Assembly (NCBI RefSeq): GCF_022808865.1
Contig: NZ_JAKZLB010000001.1
Location: 62,001 to 126,000, forward strand
Source: Geothrix oryzisoli
GTDB lineage: Bacteria; Acidobacteriota; Holophagae; Holophagales; Holophagaceae
Direction of reading: 5' to 3'
DNA length: 64,000 nt
Shown here one piece after another: positions 34,512-42,692 of this stretch. How positions within the stretch are numbered: the stretch's first letter is position 1; the number at the start of each line of letters is the position of its first letter. The notes beneath the pieces were generated by a model. It did not search any database, was not told where the DNA came from, and saw nothing but the letters and a program-made list of their open reading frames with translations. The position numbers and the translations under genes are program-made.

Positions 34512-36311
34512 TCATGGGGCATCCTCGCTGTCTTCGTCCACACCCGGGGTGGCAGGGTTTCTCAGGAGGCGCGGCGCGAGGATGAGCGTCGCTCCGAAGC
34601 CCATGAAGGCCAGGAAGAGGGTCAGGGGACGCCCCACGGTCATGTCCTCGAACAGGAACTTGAGGGTGGTGACGGCCAGGAGGGGATAGACCATCCAGCG
34701 CAGTTCCAGAACGGGCAGCCGGCGCCCCAGCCAGGCCAGGGTGATGGCGAGGGCGGACAGCACCAGGGTGCGGGCCAGGGCCAGGCCGCCAGGGTCGGGT
34801 GTTCGACCGCCGCAGCAGGCCCAGATCGCAAGCGCGCCAAGGCCTGCCACCGCCAGACCCCCCATCACCAGCACCGCCGGCCGCATCAGGACGGTGACGG
34901 GATCCGGCGGCCGGCGGGCCAGGAAGTACGCCACCGTCGCCAACAGGGCGATCAGGCTGGCCAGCCCCGCCCCGGTCACCGGGGCGGTGGGTCCGGCGGG
35001 GTCCATGAACACGTGGAAGGCCCAGGCACCCAACCCGGAGGCCACGGCGGAGGTCGTGAGGTACAGGCCACTCTGCCAGACCAGCACCTTCCTGCGCAGG
35101 CGGAGCGCCGCCACCATGGCCACCAGGCCGAGGAGCCCGGCGAGGGTGGCGAAGGCGGGCAGCGGGAGGACGAAGGGACCGCCCAGCAGGAGGAAGACCA
35201 GGGCCAGGAAGGTGAAGAAGTTGAAGTTGGCCCGGGTCTCCTCCTGGTCGTCCACGAACGGGAACGCTGCGGCGTAGCAGCCGATGCCGGCCAGCGAGAT
35301 GCCCGCGCCGAGGATGCCCGTGCCGGCCCCGGTGGCCAGGGAGACGCGCACGGCGCCTCCGAATCCCACCAGCAGGACCAGGGCCGTCTGGATGACCTCG
35401 AAGGCGTTCACCACCCGGCGTCGCTGGAGCATCCTGACGGCGAAGCTGCCGATGTAGATCGCGGCCAGGGCGAGAGCGAGGAACAGGGCCCGGTTCAGCG
35501 ACAGCCCACGGTAGATGCCCTGGGGGCCGCCTGGCCAGGTCGCGAGGAGGGTGAGGATCAGCACACCCAGATCTGCCGCCAGGGCGGTGGGCCAGCGGAG
35601 GCCATGCCAGCGCCGACCATAGGTGAGCCACAGGGCCCCGGCCCCCAGGGCGAGGAAGGCCGCGGCGAAGGGCTCGATGGCCCGCTGGACCATCATCACG
35701 ATGAAGCCCGAGCCCAGCGCCGCCAAGGTGGCCAGCCAGAGGATGGCCTGGAGGTCGCGGCGCCAGGCCACGGCGGCATGCACCCCGGCGATGCCGACCA
35801 GGAGGAGGGCCGCCAGTCCTGGCGTCAGGATGCCGAGGCGGGTGGAGGACTCCACGATGAGCGGGTAGGCGATCAGCAGGGAGGCGAGGGTCCGGAACGC
35901 GGCATCCAGAGGCCTCCGGGCTCGGTCCCCCAGGAAGGCCCAGGTGGCGGCGTAGGCCAGTCCGAAGCCCACGCCCACCCCAGGGGGCAGGGTTCCCGCA
36001 TCCACTAGGGTGCGGATGAGGTAGGCGCCACCGAGAATGAGACAGACTCGGCCGATGAGGCCCAGGATGCGGGTGGGGCTCGGGAGGGCGGGGTCGAGGA
36101 GGGGGCCGTCTTCTCCGCGAGGCCCGTTCTCGGGAACTGGCGTCTGGGGGGACGGGGTGAGGGTCGGCGCCCCCCGGAGGGCCGCCTCCAGCGCCTGGAC
36201 CCTGGCTTCCAGGGTGTGAACCAGCTCCGCCAGCGCGGCGAGGCGGGATTCCACCCCGGCCGGCGGATCGCCTGGCGGGGCCTTCAGGGGTGGAACCTGA
36301 GCGGTGGACAT
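34512..36311 (-). CDS. DUF2339-like polytopic membrane protein
   Basis: A 599-residue protein. A cytoplasmic or periplasmic N-terminal coiled coil (VESRLAALAELVHTLEARVQALEAAL, about 20-45) is followed by a Pro-rich linker and about fifteen to eighteen hydrophobic helices to the end. The layout, with WLGRRLPVLELRWMVYPLLAVTTLKFLFEDM near the C-terminus, fits the DUF2339 family of unknown function. It sits 77 bp upstream of the cytochrome/Fe-S/NrfD genes on the same strand and may be in their transcript. A transport, glycan or electron-transfer accessory role cannot be told apart. A GGAGG-like SD precedes the ATG. Confidence 0.7.
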   Translation of the reverse strand: MSTAQVPPLKAPPGDPPAGVESRLAALAELVHTLEARVQALEAALRGAPTLTPSPQTPVPENGPRGEDGPLLDPALPSPTRILGLIGRVCLILGGAYLIRTLVDAGTLPPGVGVGFGLAYAATWAFLGDRARRPLDAAFRTLASLLIAYPLIVESSTRLGILTPGLAALLLVGIAGVHAAVAWRRDLQAILWLATLAALGSGFIVMMVQRAIEPFAAAFLALGAGALWLTYGRRWHGLRWPTALAADLGVLILTLLATWPGGPQGIYRGLSLNRALFLALALAAIYIGSFAVRMLQRRRVVNAFEVIQTALVLLVGFGGAVRVSLATGAGTGILGAGISLAGIGCYAAAFPFVDDQEETRANFNFFTFLALVFLLLGGPFVLPLPAFATLAGLLGLVAMVAALRLRRKVLVWQSGLYLTTSAVASGLGAWAFHVFMDPAGPTAPVTGAGLASLIALLATVAYFLARRPPDPVTVLMRPAVLVMGGLAVAGLGALAIWACCGGRTPDPGGLALARTLVLSALAITLAWLGRRLPVLELRWMVYPLLAVTTLKFLFEDMTVGRPLTLFLAFMGFGATLILAPRLLRNPATPGVDEDSEDAP

Positions 36312-36600
36312 CGACCTTCCTCCGGGGAGGTGGGACCGAATATGAATAGGGGTTGGTTGGACCCCATGCTGGCCCGGCCGCGCGGGGCGTCAAGCAGGAT
36401 CAATGCATTCCAAGTGGTTCATAAAGAAAACAATGAATGGTGTTATCACATGGCTAATCGTGTTTTCCGGCGCAGTTGCCGGAGGACATGGGAAGAAACA
36501 GATCACTGCAAGTGTCGGGACCTCCCACCTTGGTGGAAGAGCATGTGCCCGCCATCACAGGGGAGCCGGGCCTCCGTTAACCTGGGGAAGGGAGCCCCCC
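36312..36600. other. 289-bp divergent intergenic region (DUF2339 / histidine phosphatase)
   Basis: It contains an AT-rich core (about 36400-36470), unusual for this genome, that probably holds divergent promoters, though no -35/-10 pair is convincing. A short perfect hairpin TCCGGC/GCCGGA lies at 36466-36483. No tRNA, small gene or riboswitch was recognised. Confidence 0.5.
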
Positions 36601-37131
36601 ATGACTGGTGTTCGATCCGGATTTCTCTTCGCCTGGCTGCTCCTCTCCGCAGCGGGCCTCATCGCCCAGGACACGACGGTGGTCCTGCTGAGGCACGCCG
36701 AGCGCCAGTCGATCTTCGACGGAGACTCGCCTCTGGCTGAAGCCGGCCGGCGCAGAGCCGACGCCCTGGTGCCGCTGCTGGCGGGCTTCCACCCCACCGC
36801 GCTGTACACCTCGGAGCTGCAGCGCACCCGGCAGACCTTGGCCCCCACCGCTGCGAAGCTCGGCCTGGTTCCCCTCGTGCGGCCGAAGGAGGGCAGCGCC
36901 GCCCTGGCCGCGGAGATCCTCCGGAATCAGCGAGGACGGACCGTCGTCGTCGTCTGGCACCACGATCTGATGAAGAAGGTCGTCCGCGCCCTGGGTGTGA
37001 AGGGGCCCGTGCCCTACTGGTCCCTGGACATCTACGACCGGCTCTGGATCGTGACCATCCCCGCCCAGGGGGAGGCCCGCCTGGTGGAGCAGAAGCAGCA
37101 GCTAGCGCCAGCTCTGGCCACGGCGTCCTGA
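36601..37131 (+). CDS. Exported histidine-phosphatase-family protein (SixA/PGAM-like)
   Basis: A 176-residue protein with a signal peptide (FLFAWLLLSAAGLIAQ) and a histidine-phosphatase fold. The RHG-type motif reads VVLLRHAERQ, with the phosphorylated His in RHA; DGDSPLAEAGRRRADAL, TSELQRTRQTLAPTA and VVVVWHHDLMKKVV supply the other catalytic Arg and His residues. Small size is SixA-like, but a signal peptide points to a periplasmic phosphatase acting on phosphometabolites. The ATG at 36601 is chosen for its GGGAAGGGAG SD and signal peptide. It overlaps the convergent flavoprotein gene by 30 bp. Confidence 0.83.
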   Translation: MTGVRSGFLFAWLLLSAAGLIAQDTTVVLLRHAERQSIFDGDSPLAEAGRRRADALVPLLAGFHPTALYTSELQRTRQTLAPTAAKLGLVPLVRPKEGSAALAAEILRNQRGRTVVVVWHHDLMKKVVRALGVKGPVPYWSLDIYDRLWIVTIPAQGEARLVEQKQQLAPALATAS

Positions 37132-38709
37132 GGCCGCCAGCACTTCCTCCGCGGCCCGGAGGCCGTGATCCTGGGCCTCCTCGAAGAGGGCGAGGCCGCT
37201 GAGTTCCGTATGGGCGAAGTGGATGCGGCCGAAGGGGTCGGCGAGGGCCCGAAAGGCGGGATCCCACAGCAGACCCGGCGCGGGGCGCACCATGGCGTGC
37301 CCCCAGCGCATCACGTCCAGGCGCGCCACCAGGCCTTCCAGGTCCGGGTGGGCGACGCGCAGATCGTCCATGACCATGCGCGCGCAGGTGGGCCAGTCCA
37401 GGGAGCGCAGGCGCGTCCGCTCCAGGTCGCAGTCCGGGCCCGCGAAGGGGCGGTACCAGGTCCACACGGTGGGGCCGTAGTCCTGCAGGCTCTGGTGGGT
37501 GGCCGCCACATAGCCCAGGGCCTCGCTGTCCCGCAGGACGTTGTCCCAGGCCAGGGGGAAGGTGGGCTCCTTGGGGCGCGCCCGGAGCGTCAGATTGGCC
37601 ACCATCCAGGGGGCGTTGCGGATGCGGGCCGCCGCCGGCCGCGCCGCGGCCAGGCCTTCGACGACATGCTTCGCCACATGTTGCGGGCCTGCGAAGATCA
37701 CGCGCTGGGCCTTCCAGCCGACGCGCACCTGGTTCACCGCATCCCAGGCCGTGACCATGAGCCCGTCCTTGGCCTCGTGGATGGCGGTGGCCATCACCCC
37801 GCAGCGCAGACGGTCGCCGCAGGCCCGGCGCAGATGGTTGATGAGGAAGCCATTGCCTTCGGGCCAGGTGAGCAGGGGCCGCGAGTCCTCGCCCGGTCCC
37901 TGCTTGCGGGCCGCGAAGTAGAAGAGGCCCGCCCAGGCGCTGGTGGTGTCCAGCCGGGAGCCGTAGTCATCCCGGCAGGCGTAGTCCAGCAGCCAGCGCA
38001 GGCGGGGGGAGGAGAACCCGCGCGCGTCGAGCCAGGCGGCGAAGGAGAGGCCGTCCAGGGCCACGGCCTCGGGTGCATCCGAGCAGCGGGACCGTGGAAT
38101 GCTGAAGGCGGGACGGCCTTTGGCGTCGCGGAACGCGGCCCACTGGTCCACCTCCCGGAAGAAGGCGTGATACTGCCGCTCATCCTCGGGGCTGGCCCCG
38201 GCCCGCAGGTAGAGTCCCTCCCACCACTGGCCGAAGGCGAAGATCCGTTCCTCGGGCGCGCGCACGGTGGCTTCCTCGGCGAAGACGGGATCCCCCTTGG
38301 CGTCGAAGCCGTGGAGGACGCCACATTCGTCCAGCAGGCGCAGGACGGCGTGGTTGCCGCGGTCCGGCACGGGCAGGTAGTGGGCGGCCCAGGGGAAGGC
38401 GCTCACGTGGTTGCGGTCCGAGCGGGAGGTGCCGCCGGGTTCCCGCTCGAGTTCCAGCACGCGGAAGTCGTCCAGCCCGCCGCCCGCCAGCCGCCAGGCG
38501 GCGCTGAGACCCGCCGCGCCGCCCCCGATCACGAGCGCGGACACGGGCTCGAAGTGCTCCGGCTCGGGGAAGGTGCCTCCGCGCAGCCAGTGCCCGAGTG
38601 GCAGGTCCGGCCCGATGATCTCGCCGGGAAAGGGGAACTCCGGCTTCCGGCGGCAGGCCAGGGAGACCGCAGAGAGGGCACCCGCGGCGAGGAAGTCGCG
38701 GCGCTTCAT
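37102..38709 (-). CDS. Tat-exported FAD-dependent amine-oxidase-like oxidoreductase
   Basis: A 535-residue flavoprotein. The N-terminus has a Tat-like motif (MKRRDFLAAGALSAVSLAC, also with a possible lipobox Cys), then the dinucleotide-binding signature ALVIGGGAAGLSAAWRLAGGG with the FAD ribose-binding LELEREPGGTSRS. The C-terminal FAD contact region includes HFAHTELSG. This is the monoamine/polyamine-oxidase or phytoene-desaturase-like superfamily; the substrate is not defined. It is the last gene of a leftward operon, 10 bp after an aminopropyltransferase, so oxidation of a polyamine or related amine outside the cytoplasm is an attractive but unproven idea. Confidence 0.82.
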   Translation of the reverse strand: MKRRDFLAAGALSAVSLACRRKPEFPFPGEIIGPDLPLGHWLRGGTFPEPEHFEPVSALVIGGGAAGLSAAWRLAGGGLDDFRVLELEREPGGTSRSDRNHVSAFPWAAHYLPVPDRGNHAVLRLLDECGVLHGFDAKGDPVFAEEATVRAPEERIFAFGQWWEGLYLRAGASPEDERQYHAFFREVDQWAAFRDAKGRPAFSIPRSRCSDAPEAVALDGLSFAAWLDARGFSSPRLRWLLDYACRDDYGSRLDTTSAWAGLFYFAARKQGPGEDSRPLLTWPEGNGFLINHLRRACGDRLRCGVMATAIHEAKDGLMVTAWDAVNQVRVGWKAQRVIFAGPQHVAKHVVEGLAAARPAAARIRNAPWMVANLTLRARPKEPTFPLAWDNVLRDSEALGYVAATHQSLQDYGPTVWTWYRPFAGPDCDLERTRLRSLDWPTCARMVMDDLRVAHPDLEGLVARLDVMRWGHAMVRPAPGLLWDPAFRALADPFGRIHFAHTELSGLALFEEAQDHGLRAAEEVLAASGRRGQSWR

Positions 38710-38719
38710 GGCCGTGGAC

Positions 38720-40255
38720 TCACGACCACCGCCGCCACTCCCGGGCGTAGAGGTGGACGAGCACCTGGTTGTCCAGGCGGTTCACTTCGGTGGGCACGCG
38801 ATCCATGTCCCGGGGGAAGGCGAACATGGCGGCGGTGGCCTCGTCCGACAGGTGCCGCAGGCCGGGCAGCACGTGGGTGGGGATCCCGAAATCGCGCTTC
38901 GAGGCCAGGGCGAAGCCCCAGACGCCGAAGGAGGGCACCGCCAGGTGGTAGGGATGCACCTTCAGGCCGGCTGCCTCCATGGTGGCGGCGATGCACCAGA
39001 AGGACTCCCGGGCCATCAGCGGAGAGGTGCTCTGCACGGCGACCATGGCATCGTCGGCGAGGCGGCGTTGCAGCAGCCGGTAGAAGCGCGAGGTGTAGAG
39101 CTTCCCCAGCGCATAGGTGTTGGGATCCGGGAAGTCCACCAGGGCGATGTCAAAGGGCGGGCCTGTCGTCTCCTGGAGCCAGACCATGGCATCCGCATTG
39201 ACCACCTTCACGCGGGGGTCGTCCAGGGAGGCGCCGTTGAGCTGGCGCACCATGGGCTGTTGCCGTGCCATGTCGGTCATGGCGGGATCCAGGTCCACCA
39301 GCACGATCTCCTGGACCGAAGGGTGCTTCAGCACCTCGCGCACGGCGAGGCCGTCGCCGCCGCCGCAGATGAGCACGCGCCTGGCTTCGGGCCTGAGGGC
39401 GAACGCGGGGTGGACCAGGGCCTCGTGGTAGCGGTATTCATCGGCGGATGAGAACTGCAGGTTCCCGTTGAGGAAGAGCTGGAAGCTGCCCCGGCCCCGG
39501 GTGAGCACGATGCGCTGGTAGGCGCTGTCCTTGGCGTAGACGATCTCGTCCGCGAAGACCTCCTCTTCCAGGACCAGTGTGAACCTCCCGGCGAACACCA
39601 GTCCCACGGCCAGCAGGGCCATGATGGCCAGGCAGCGCAGGCGGATCAGCCGGGTGGGGCCCAGCTGGGAGACCAGCAGGTAGGTGGACCACAGGCCCAC
39701 GGCGGCGTTCAGCAGGCCGAAGAGGAGGCTCGTGCGCACCAGGCCGAGCTTGGGCATGAAGAGCAGCGGGAAGAGCAGGGAGGCGAAGAGGGCGCCCACG
39801 TAGTCGAGGGTGAGCACACCCGCGATCAGGTCCTTGAAGCGCACCTGGTCCTTGAGGATGCGCATGAGGATGGGGATCTCCAGCCCCACCAGGGTGCCCA
39901 CGGCCATCACCACGCCGTAGAGCACGACCCGGAAGGCATGGGTGTGGGCGAAGGCCTGGAACAGGATGGGGGCCGAGAACCCGCCCACCAGCGCCACCGC
40001 CAGCTCCAGATCCACGAAGCGCCGCGCCAGCCCCCGCTGGAGGAACTTCGACAGGTAGGAACCCAGCCCCATGGCGCTGAGGTAGACGCCGATCACCGTG
40101 GAGAACTGCGTGACCGAATCTCCCAGCAGGTAGCTCGAGAGCGTCCCCGCCACCAGCTCGTAGATCAGCCCGCAGCTGGCGATGAGCAGCACGCTGATGA
40201 ACAGCAGGGGTGCCTTGAGGGTCGATGGCGGCGCCTCAGGGCCGGGCTCACCCAT
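38720..40255 (-). CDS. Membrane-anchored polyamine aminopropyltransferase (spermidine-synthase-like)
   Basis: A 511-residue fusion of an N-terminal integral-membrane half (about seven helices, residues 15-230, including LIYELVAGTLSSYLLGDSVTQF) with a C-terminal spermidine-synthase domain. The latter has YQRIVLTRG, LFLNGNLQFSSADEYRYHEALVHPAF, the nucleotide-binding ICGGGDGLAVREVLKHP, LVDLDPAMTDMAR and FDIALVDFPDPNTYALGKLYT. These are canonical for aminopropyltransferases, which transfer aminopropyl from decarboxylated SAM to a diamine. The true acceptor of membrane-anchored forms is not settled. The gene overlaps the DUF350 gene by 8 bp and belongs to a DUF4178/DUF350 operon. Confidence 0.9.
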   Translation of the reverse strand: MGEPGPEAPPSTLKAPLLFISVLLIASCGLIYELVAGTLSSYLLGDSVTQFSTVIGVYLSAMGLGSYLSKFLQRGLARRFVDLELAVALVGGFSAPILFQAFAHTHAFRVVLYGVVMAVGTLVGLEIPILMRILKDQVRFKDLIAGVLTLDYVGALFASLLFPLLFMPKLGLVRTSLLFGLLNAAVGLWSTYLLVSQLGPTRLIRLRCLAIMALLAVGLVFAGRFTLVLEEEVFADEIVYAKDSAYQRIVLTRGRGSFQLFLNGNLQFSSADEYRYHEALVHPAFALRPEARRVLICGGGDGLAVREVLKHPSVQEIVLVDLDPAMTDMARQQPMVRQLNGASLDDPRVKVVNADAMVWLQETTGPPFDIALVDFPDPNTYALGKLYTSRFYRLLQRRLADDAMVAVQSTSPLMARESFWCIAATMEAAGLKVHPYHLAVPSFGVWGFALASKRDFGIPTHVLPGLRHLSDEATAAMFAFPRDMDRVPTEVNRLDNQVLVHLYAREWRRWS

Positions 40256-40466
40256 GGATCGCGGCGGCGATGATGAGGCTGATGCCCAGGATGAGGCTGC
40301 CGAGGACGATGCCGAGGGCCACGTTCTGGTCGTCCTCCATCTCCTTGCGGAGGGAGAAGGGCAGGATCTTCACGAGCACGAGCCAGACCACGCCGAGGAT
40401 GACGAGGCCCAGGACGGAGAAGATGGCGGCGACGAGAAGCTGGTGGAGCAGCTGGTCCGTGAACAT
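40248..40466 (-). CDS. DUF350-family small membrane protein
   Basis: A 72-residue protein with two hydrophobic helices (LVAAIFSVLGLVILGVVWLV and VALGIVLGSLILGISLIIAA) separated by a charged loop. The second half, DDQNVALGIVLGSLILGISL, matches the DUF350 repeat, normally present in two copies in about 130-residue proteins; here there is one. The ATG at 40466 overlaps the stop of the upstream 59-residue gene (TGATG); a GTG one codon earlier is possible. In E. coli the DUF350 protein YjfL is encoded beside a glutathionylspermidine-synthase-like gene, so a polyamine link is recurrent. Confidence 0.82.
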   Translation of the reverse strand: MFTDQLLHQLLVAAIFSVLGLVILGVVWLVLVKILPFSLRKEMEDDQNVALGIVLGSLILGISLIIAAAIHG

Positions 40467-40645
40467 CACTTGCCTCCGTGAAAGCCGTTGTTGTGCAGGA
40501 AGGTGCGGTAGGCGCCCGGGGTCTGGCGCACGCTGGGTGGCAGGTCGGCGCGGCGCCGGTTACCGAAGAATTCCCGGCCGAGGAAGCCGTTGGCCACCAT
40601 GAGGCTGAAGCCGCCGCCGAGGAAGAGCAGATAGAGGATGCGCAT
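40466..40645 (-). CDS. 59-residue membrane miniprotein inside the DUF4178-DUF350 operon
   Basis: A short open frame fills the space between the DUF4178 and DUF350 genes exactly: its ATG (40645) overlaps the DUF4178 stop and its TGA (40468-40466) overlaps the DUF350 ATG, both as TGATG. It begins with a hydrophobic helix (MRILYLLFLGGGFSLMVANG), followed by an Arg-rich stretch (FFGNRRRADLPPS), SVRQTPGAYRTF and a C-terminal HNNGFHGGK. I recognise no named family. The double overlap and the strong third-position GC bias argue for a real, co-translated gene. Likely inner-membrane with a soluble tail. Confidence 0.7.
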   Translation of the reverse strand: MRILYLLFLGGGFSLMVANGFLGREFFGNRRRADLPPSVRQTPGAYRTFLHNNGFHGGK

Positions 40646-42666
40646 CAGTCGTCACTCCCGGAGGCGGCCGCACTCGGCGCGTACATGCTCTCCTGCCAGC
40701 GCCGGCTTTCGAAGGCCGCCAGGCGGAACACCATGAGCAGGGGCACCAGGACGATGGCCAGCAGGGCGAGCCCCGGGTACAGCCAGCGCATGACGCCCTG
40801 GCGGAGCTGCACATCGATGGCCCTGACGGGCGGAACCTTCCCGTCCCACTGGGGTGCGAGGCGCAGCACGTAGGTGCCGGCGGGCACGGCGCTGAGGAAC
40901 ACCGTGTCGGTGCGGCCACCCTCGGACCAGGACTCGCCTCCATCCACGCCGTGGTACCAGCTCGATTCCACCAGGAAGAGCTCGGCCACCCCGGTGGTCT
41001 CGCTCACCAGGGCGCCCTCCACGCCCACCCAGCTGTTGTTGACGGGGGCACTGAGGGTGACCGCGAGGTTCTGGTGGCTGTCCTTGATCTCGATGGGGTC
41101 CGAGAAGAAGACCGGCTCCTGGGCCTCAGGTGCCGGCGTCGCGGGGCCCGCACCCCGACGCGCGGGCAGGCCGGGTCGGGCGGAGTCGCCAGGAATCTGC
41201 CGCAGGGCTGGAGTCAGGTCATAGAGATCCAACTGCCGCCGGAACAGCTCGGTGTTCCGGTGCGTGATGGACTCCGCCATCACCAGCAGCAGCAACAGGC
41301 CCAGGGCGCCCACCAGCCAGGGGGCGGCTTTCGCCAGGGCGACCTTGTGGGGGTTGGGCTGGAAGGAGGCGATGCCGGTGGGCGCGGCCGGCGCCCCCTC
41401 GAGGCGGAAGGCCGCCCAGACTTCCCCGGGTTCCAGGTAGGTCGAAAGGCTCCAGTTGACCTCGCCGCCCCCGCCCTGGTGGGCCTGGCGTTCCCGGGTG
41501 AGGCTGCGGGGCGGGGCCACGAACTCGGAGACCTCCACCCGCTCACCCTGTTCCACGGTCCAGTAGAACTCGCCCCACACACCTTCGACCACGGCCTCCA
41601 CATCCTGGAAGCGCCGCCAGTTGTGGCCCTGGGTCCAGAGGTTCTTCTGCCCGTCGCGGACCTGGGGAACCTCGCCCGGCGCCACGGCCACGGCCAGGCT
41701 CCAGTGGCCGTCGCTCTGCACCAGCCACTGGAAGCCGTGGCGGCTGTCCAGCAGCAGGTACTCGTTCCAGGGATAGGCCGTGCCTTCGATGGTGCAGCTT
41801 CGCCGCAGCTGCCCGATGCAGGTGACGGACTCGCCGCGCAGGGTGCCTGCGGCGCCCAGCGGGATCACCACATCCTGGCGCGGCTGCTTCAGGCTCTTGA
41901 GGAAGGCGAGCTTGCCGCCCTCGGCCGAGAGCAGGCTGCCGCAGCTGGGACACCCCACGCGCAGGGTCTGGTCCGGCGCCCGGAGCGCCAAGGCCCCACC
42001 GCATTTGGGACAGTTGAGGCTCTGGGCGCCCGCTTTCGGGGGCTTCCTCGTGCCGCCCTGGATGCCGAGGTCGGCCAGGGACACCTCCCGGCCCAGGAAG
42101 AAGAGGGGGGGATCCTCGCCGTAGTCCAGGGTGGCGAAGGCGCCGCTGCGGCCGGACAGGTCCGCGTAGCGGTAGGTGGCGCCCGGTTCCACGGCCCAGG
42201 GGATCTCGCCCTCGGCGCTGTGGAAGGCGGCCTCGCTGACCTCGCCCACCGTCCAGAGGCCGTCGGGACCCAGGTCCGCGAGCCCGCCGGCCTGCAGGTC
42301 CGCGGGGGCGGGCAGCACGCCGTGGGGCGTCTGGGTGAAGGTCAGGTAGAAGCGGCCCTGGGCTTCCGCCAGCCAGCCCCAGCGCCCATCGTCCAGGGCC
42401 AGGTACCACTCGTCCCAGACGCCGCCCAGCGGATGCTTGAGCTGCACGCGGCCGGCCAGCGTGAAGGTGCGTCCCGTGTAGTGGCCCGTGGCGCCCAGGC
42501 CCAGCGGCGAGCCTGTGTCCACCAGGTCGGCCACCTTGCCGATGAGTTCGGGATCGCGGTCCCGCCGGGCGGCCAGGGCCTTGCAATAGGAGCAGACGGC
42601 CACCATGGTCCCGGGCCGGAAGCTCAGGGAGGCACCGCAGCTGGGGCAGGAGGCGAGGGGGCTCAT
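40645..42666 (-). CDS. DUF4178-domain protein with zinc ribbons and C-terminal membrane helices
   Basis: A 673-residue protein. It opens with a zinc-ribbon (CPSCGASLSFRPG...CSYC), followed by a DUF4178-like beta domain (YTGRTFTLAGRVQLKHPLGGVWDEWYLAL, DDGRWGWLAEAQGRFYL). A second ribbon (CPKCGGALALRAP...CPSCGSLL) precedes a second copy of the domain (SCTIEGTAYPWNEYLLLDSRHGFQWLVQSDGHW). Two membrane helices flank a periplasmic beta-sandwich near the end (PWLVGALGLLLLLVMAES; WLYPGLALLAIVLVPLLMVF). Function is unknown. It heads a run of overlapping genes including DUF350 and an aminopropyltransferase; this pairing recurs in other bacteria as far as I recall. Confidence 0.83.
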   Translation of the reverse strand: MSPLASCPSCGASLSFRPGTMVAVCSYCKALAARRDRDPELIGKVADLVDTGSPLGLGATGHYTGRTFTLAGRVQLKHPLGGVWDEWYLALDDGRWGWLAEAQGRFYLTFTQTPHGVLPAPADLQAGGLADLGPDGLWTVGEVSEAAFHSAEGEIPWAVEPGATYRYADLSGRSGAFATLDYGEDPPLFFLGREVSLADLGIQGGTRKPPKAGAQSLNCPKCGGALALRAPDQTLRVGCPSCGSLLSAEGGKLAFLKSLKQPRQDVVIPLGAAGTLRGESVTCIGQLRRSCTIEGTAYPWNEYLLLDSRHGFQWLVQSDGHWSLAVAVAPGEVPQVRDGQKNLWTQGHNWRRFQDVEAVVEGVWGEFYWTVEQGERVEVSEFVAPPRSLTRERQAHQGGGGEVNWSLSTYLEPGEVWAAFRLEGAPAAPTGIASFQPNPHKVALAKAAPWLVGALGLLLLLVMAESITHRNTELFRRQLDLYDLTPALRQIPGDSARPGLPARRGAGPATPAPEAQEPVFFSDPIEIKDSHQNLAVTLSAPVNNSWVGVEGALVSETTGVAELFLVESSWYHGVDGGESWSEGGRTDTVFLSAVPAGTYVLRLAPQWDGKVPPVRAIDVQLRQGVMRWLYPGLALLAIVLVPLLMVFRLAAFESRRWQESMYAPSAAASGSDD

Positions 42667-42692
42667 GGGGTCCCGGTGATTATGCAGGTCGG

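Noticed and set aside
34449-36008. Plus-strand open frame opposite the DUF2339 gene.
   Set aside because: Charged Gly/Gln/Glu-rich translation is the antisense of hydrophobic helices; not a real gene.
36403-36600. N-terminal extension of the SixA-like gene starting at ATG 36403.
   Set aside because: It lies in AT-rich intergenic DNA, lacks an SD and would hide a good signal peptide that begins at 36601.
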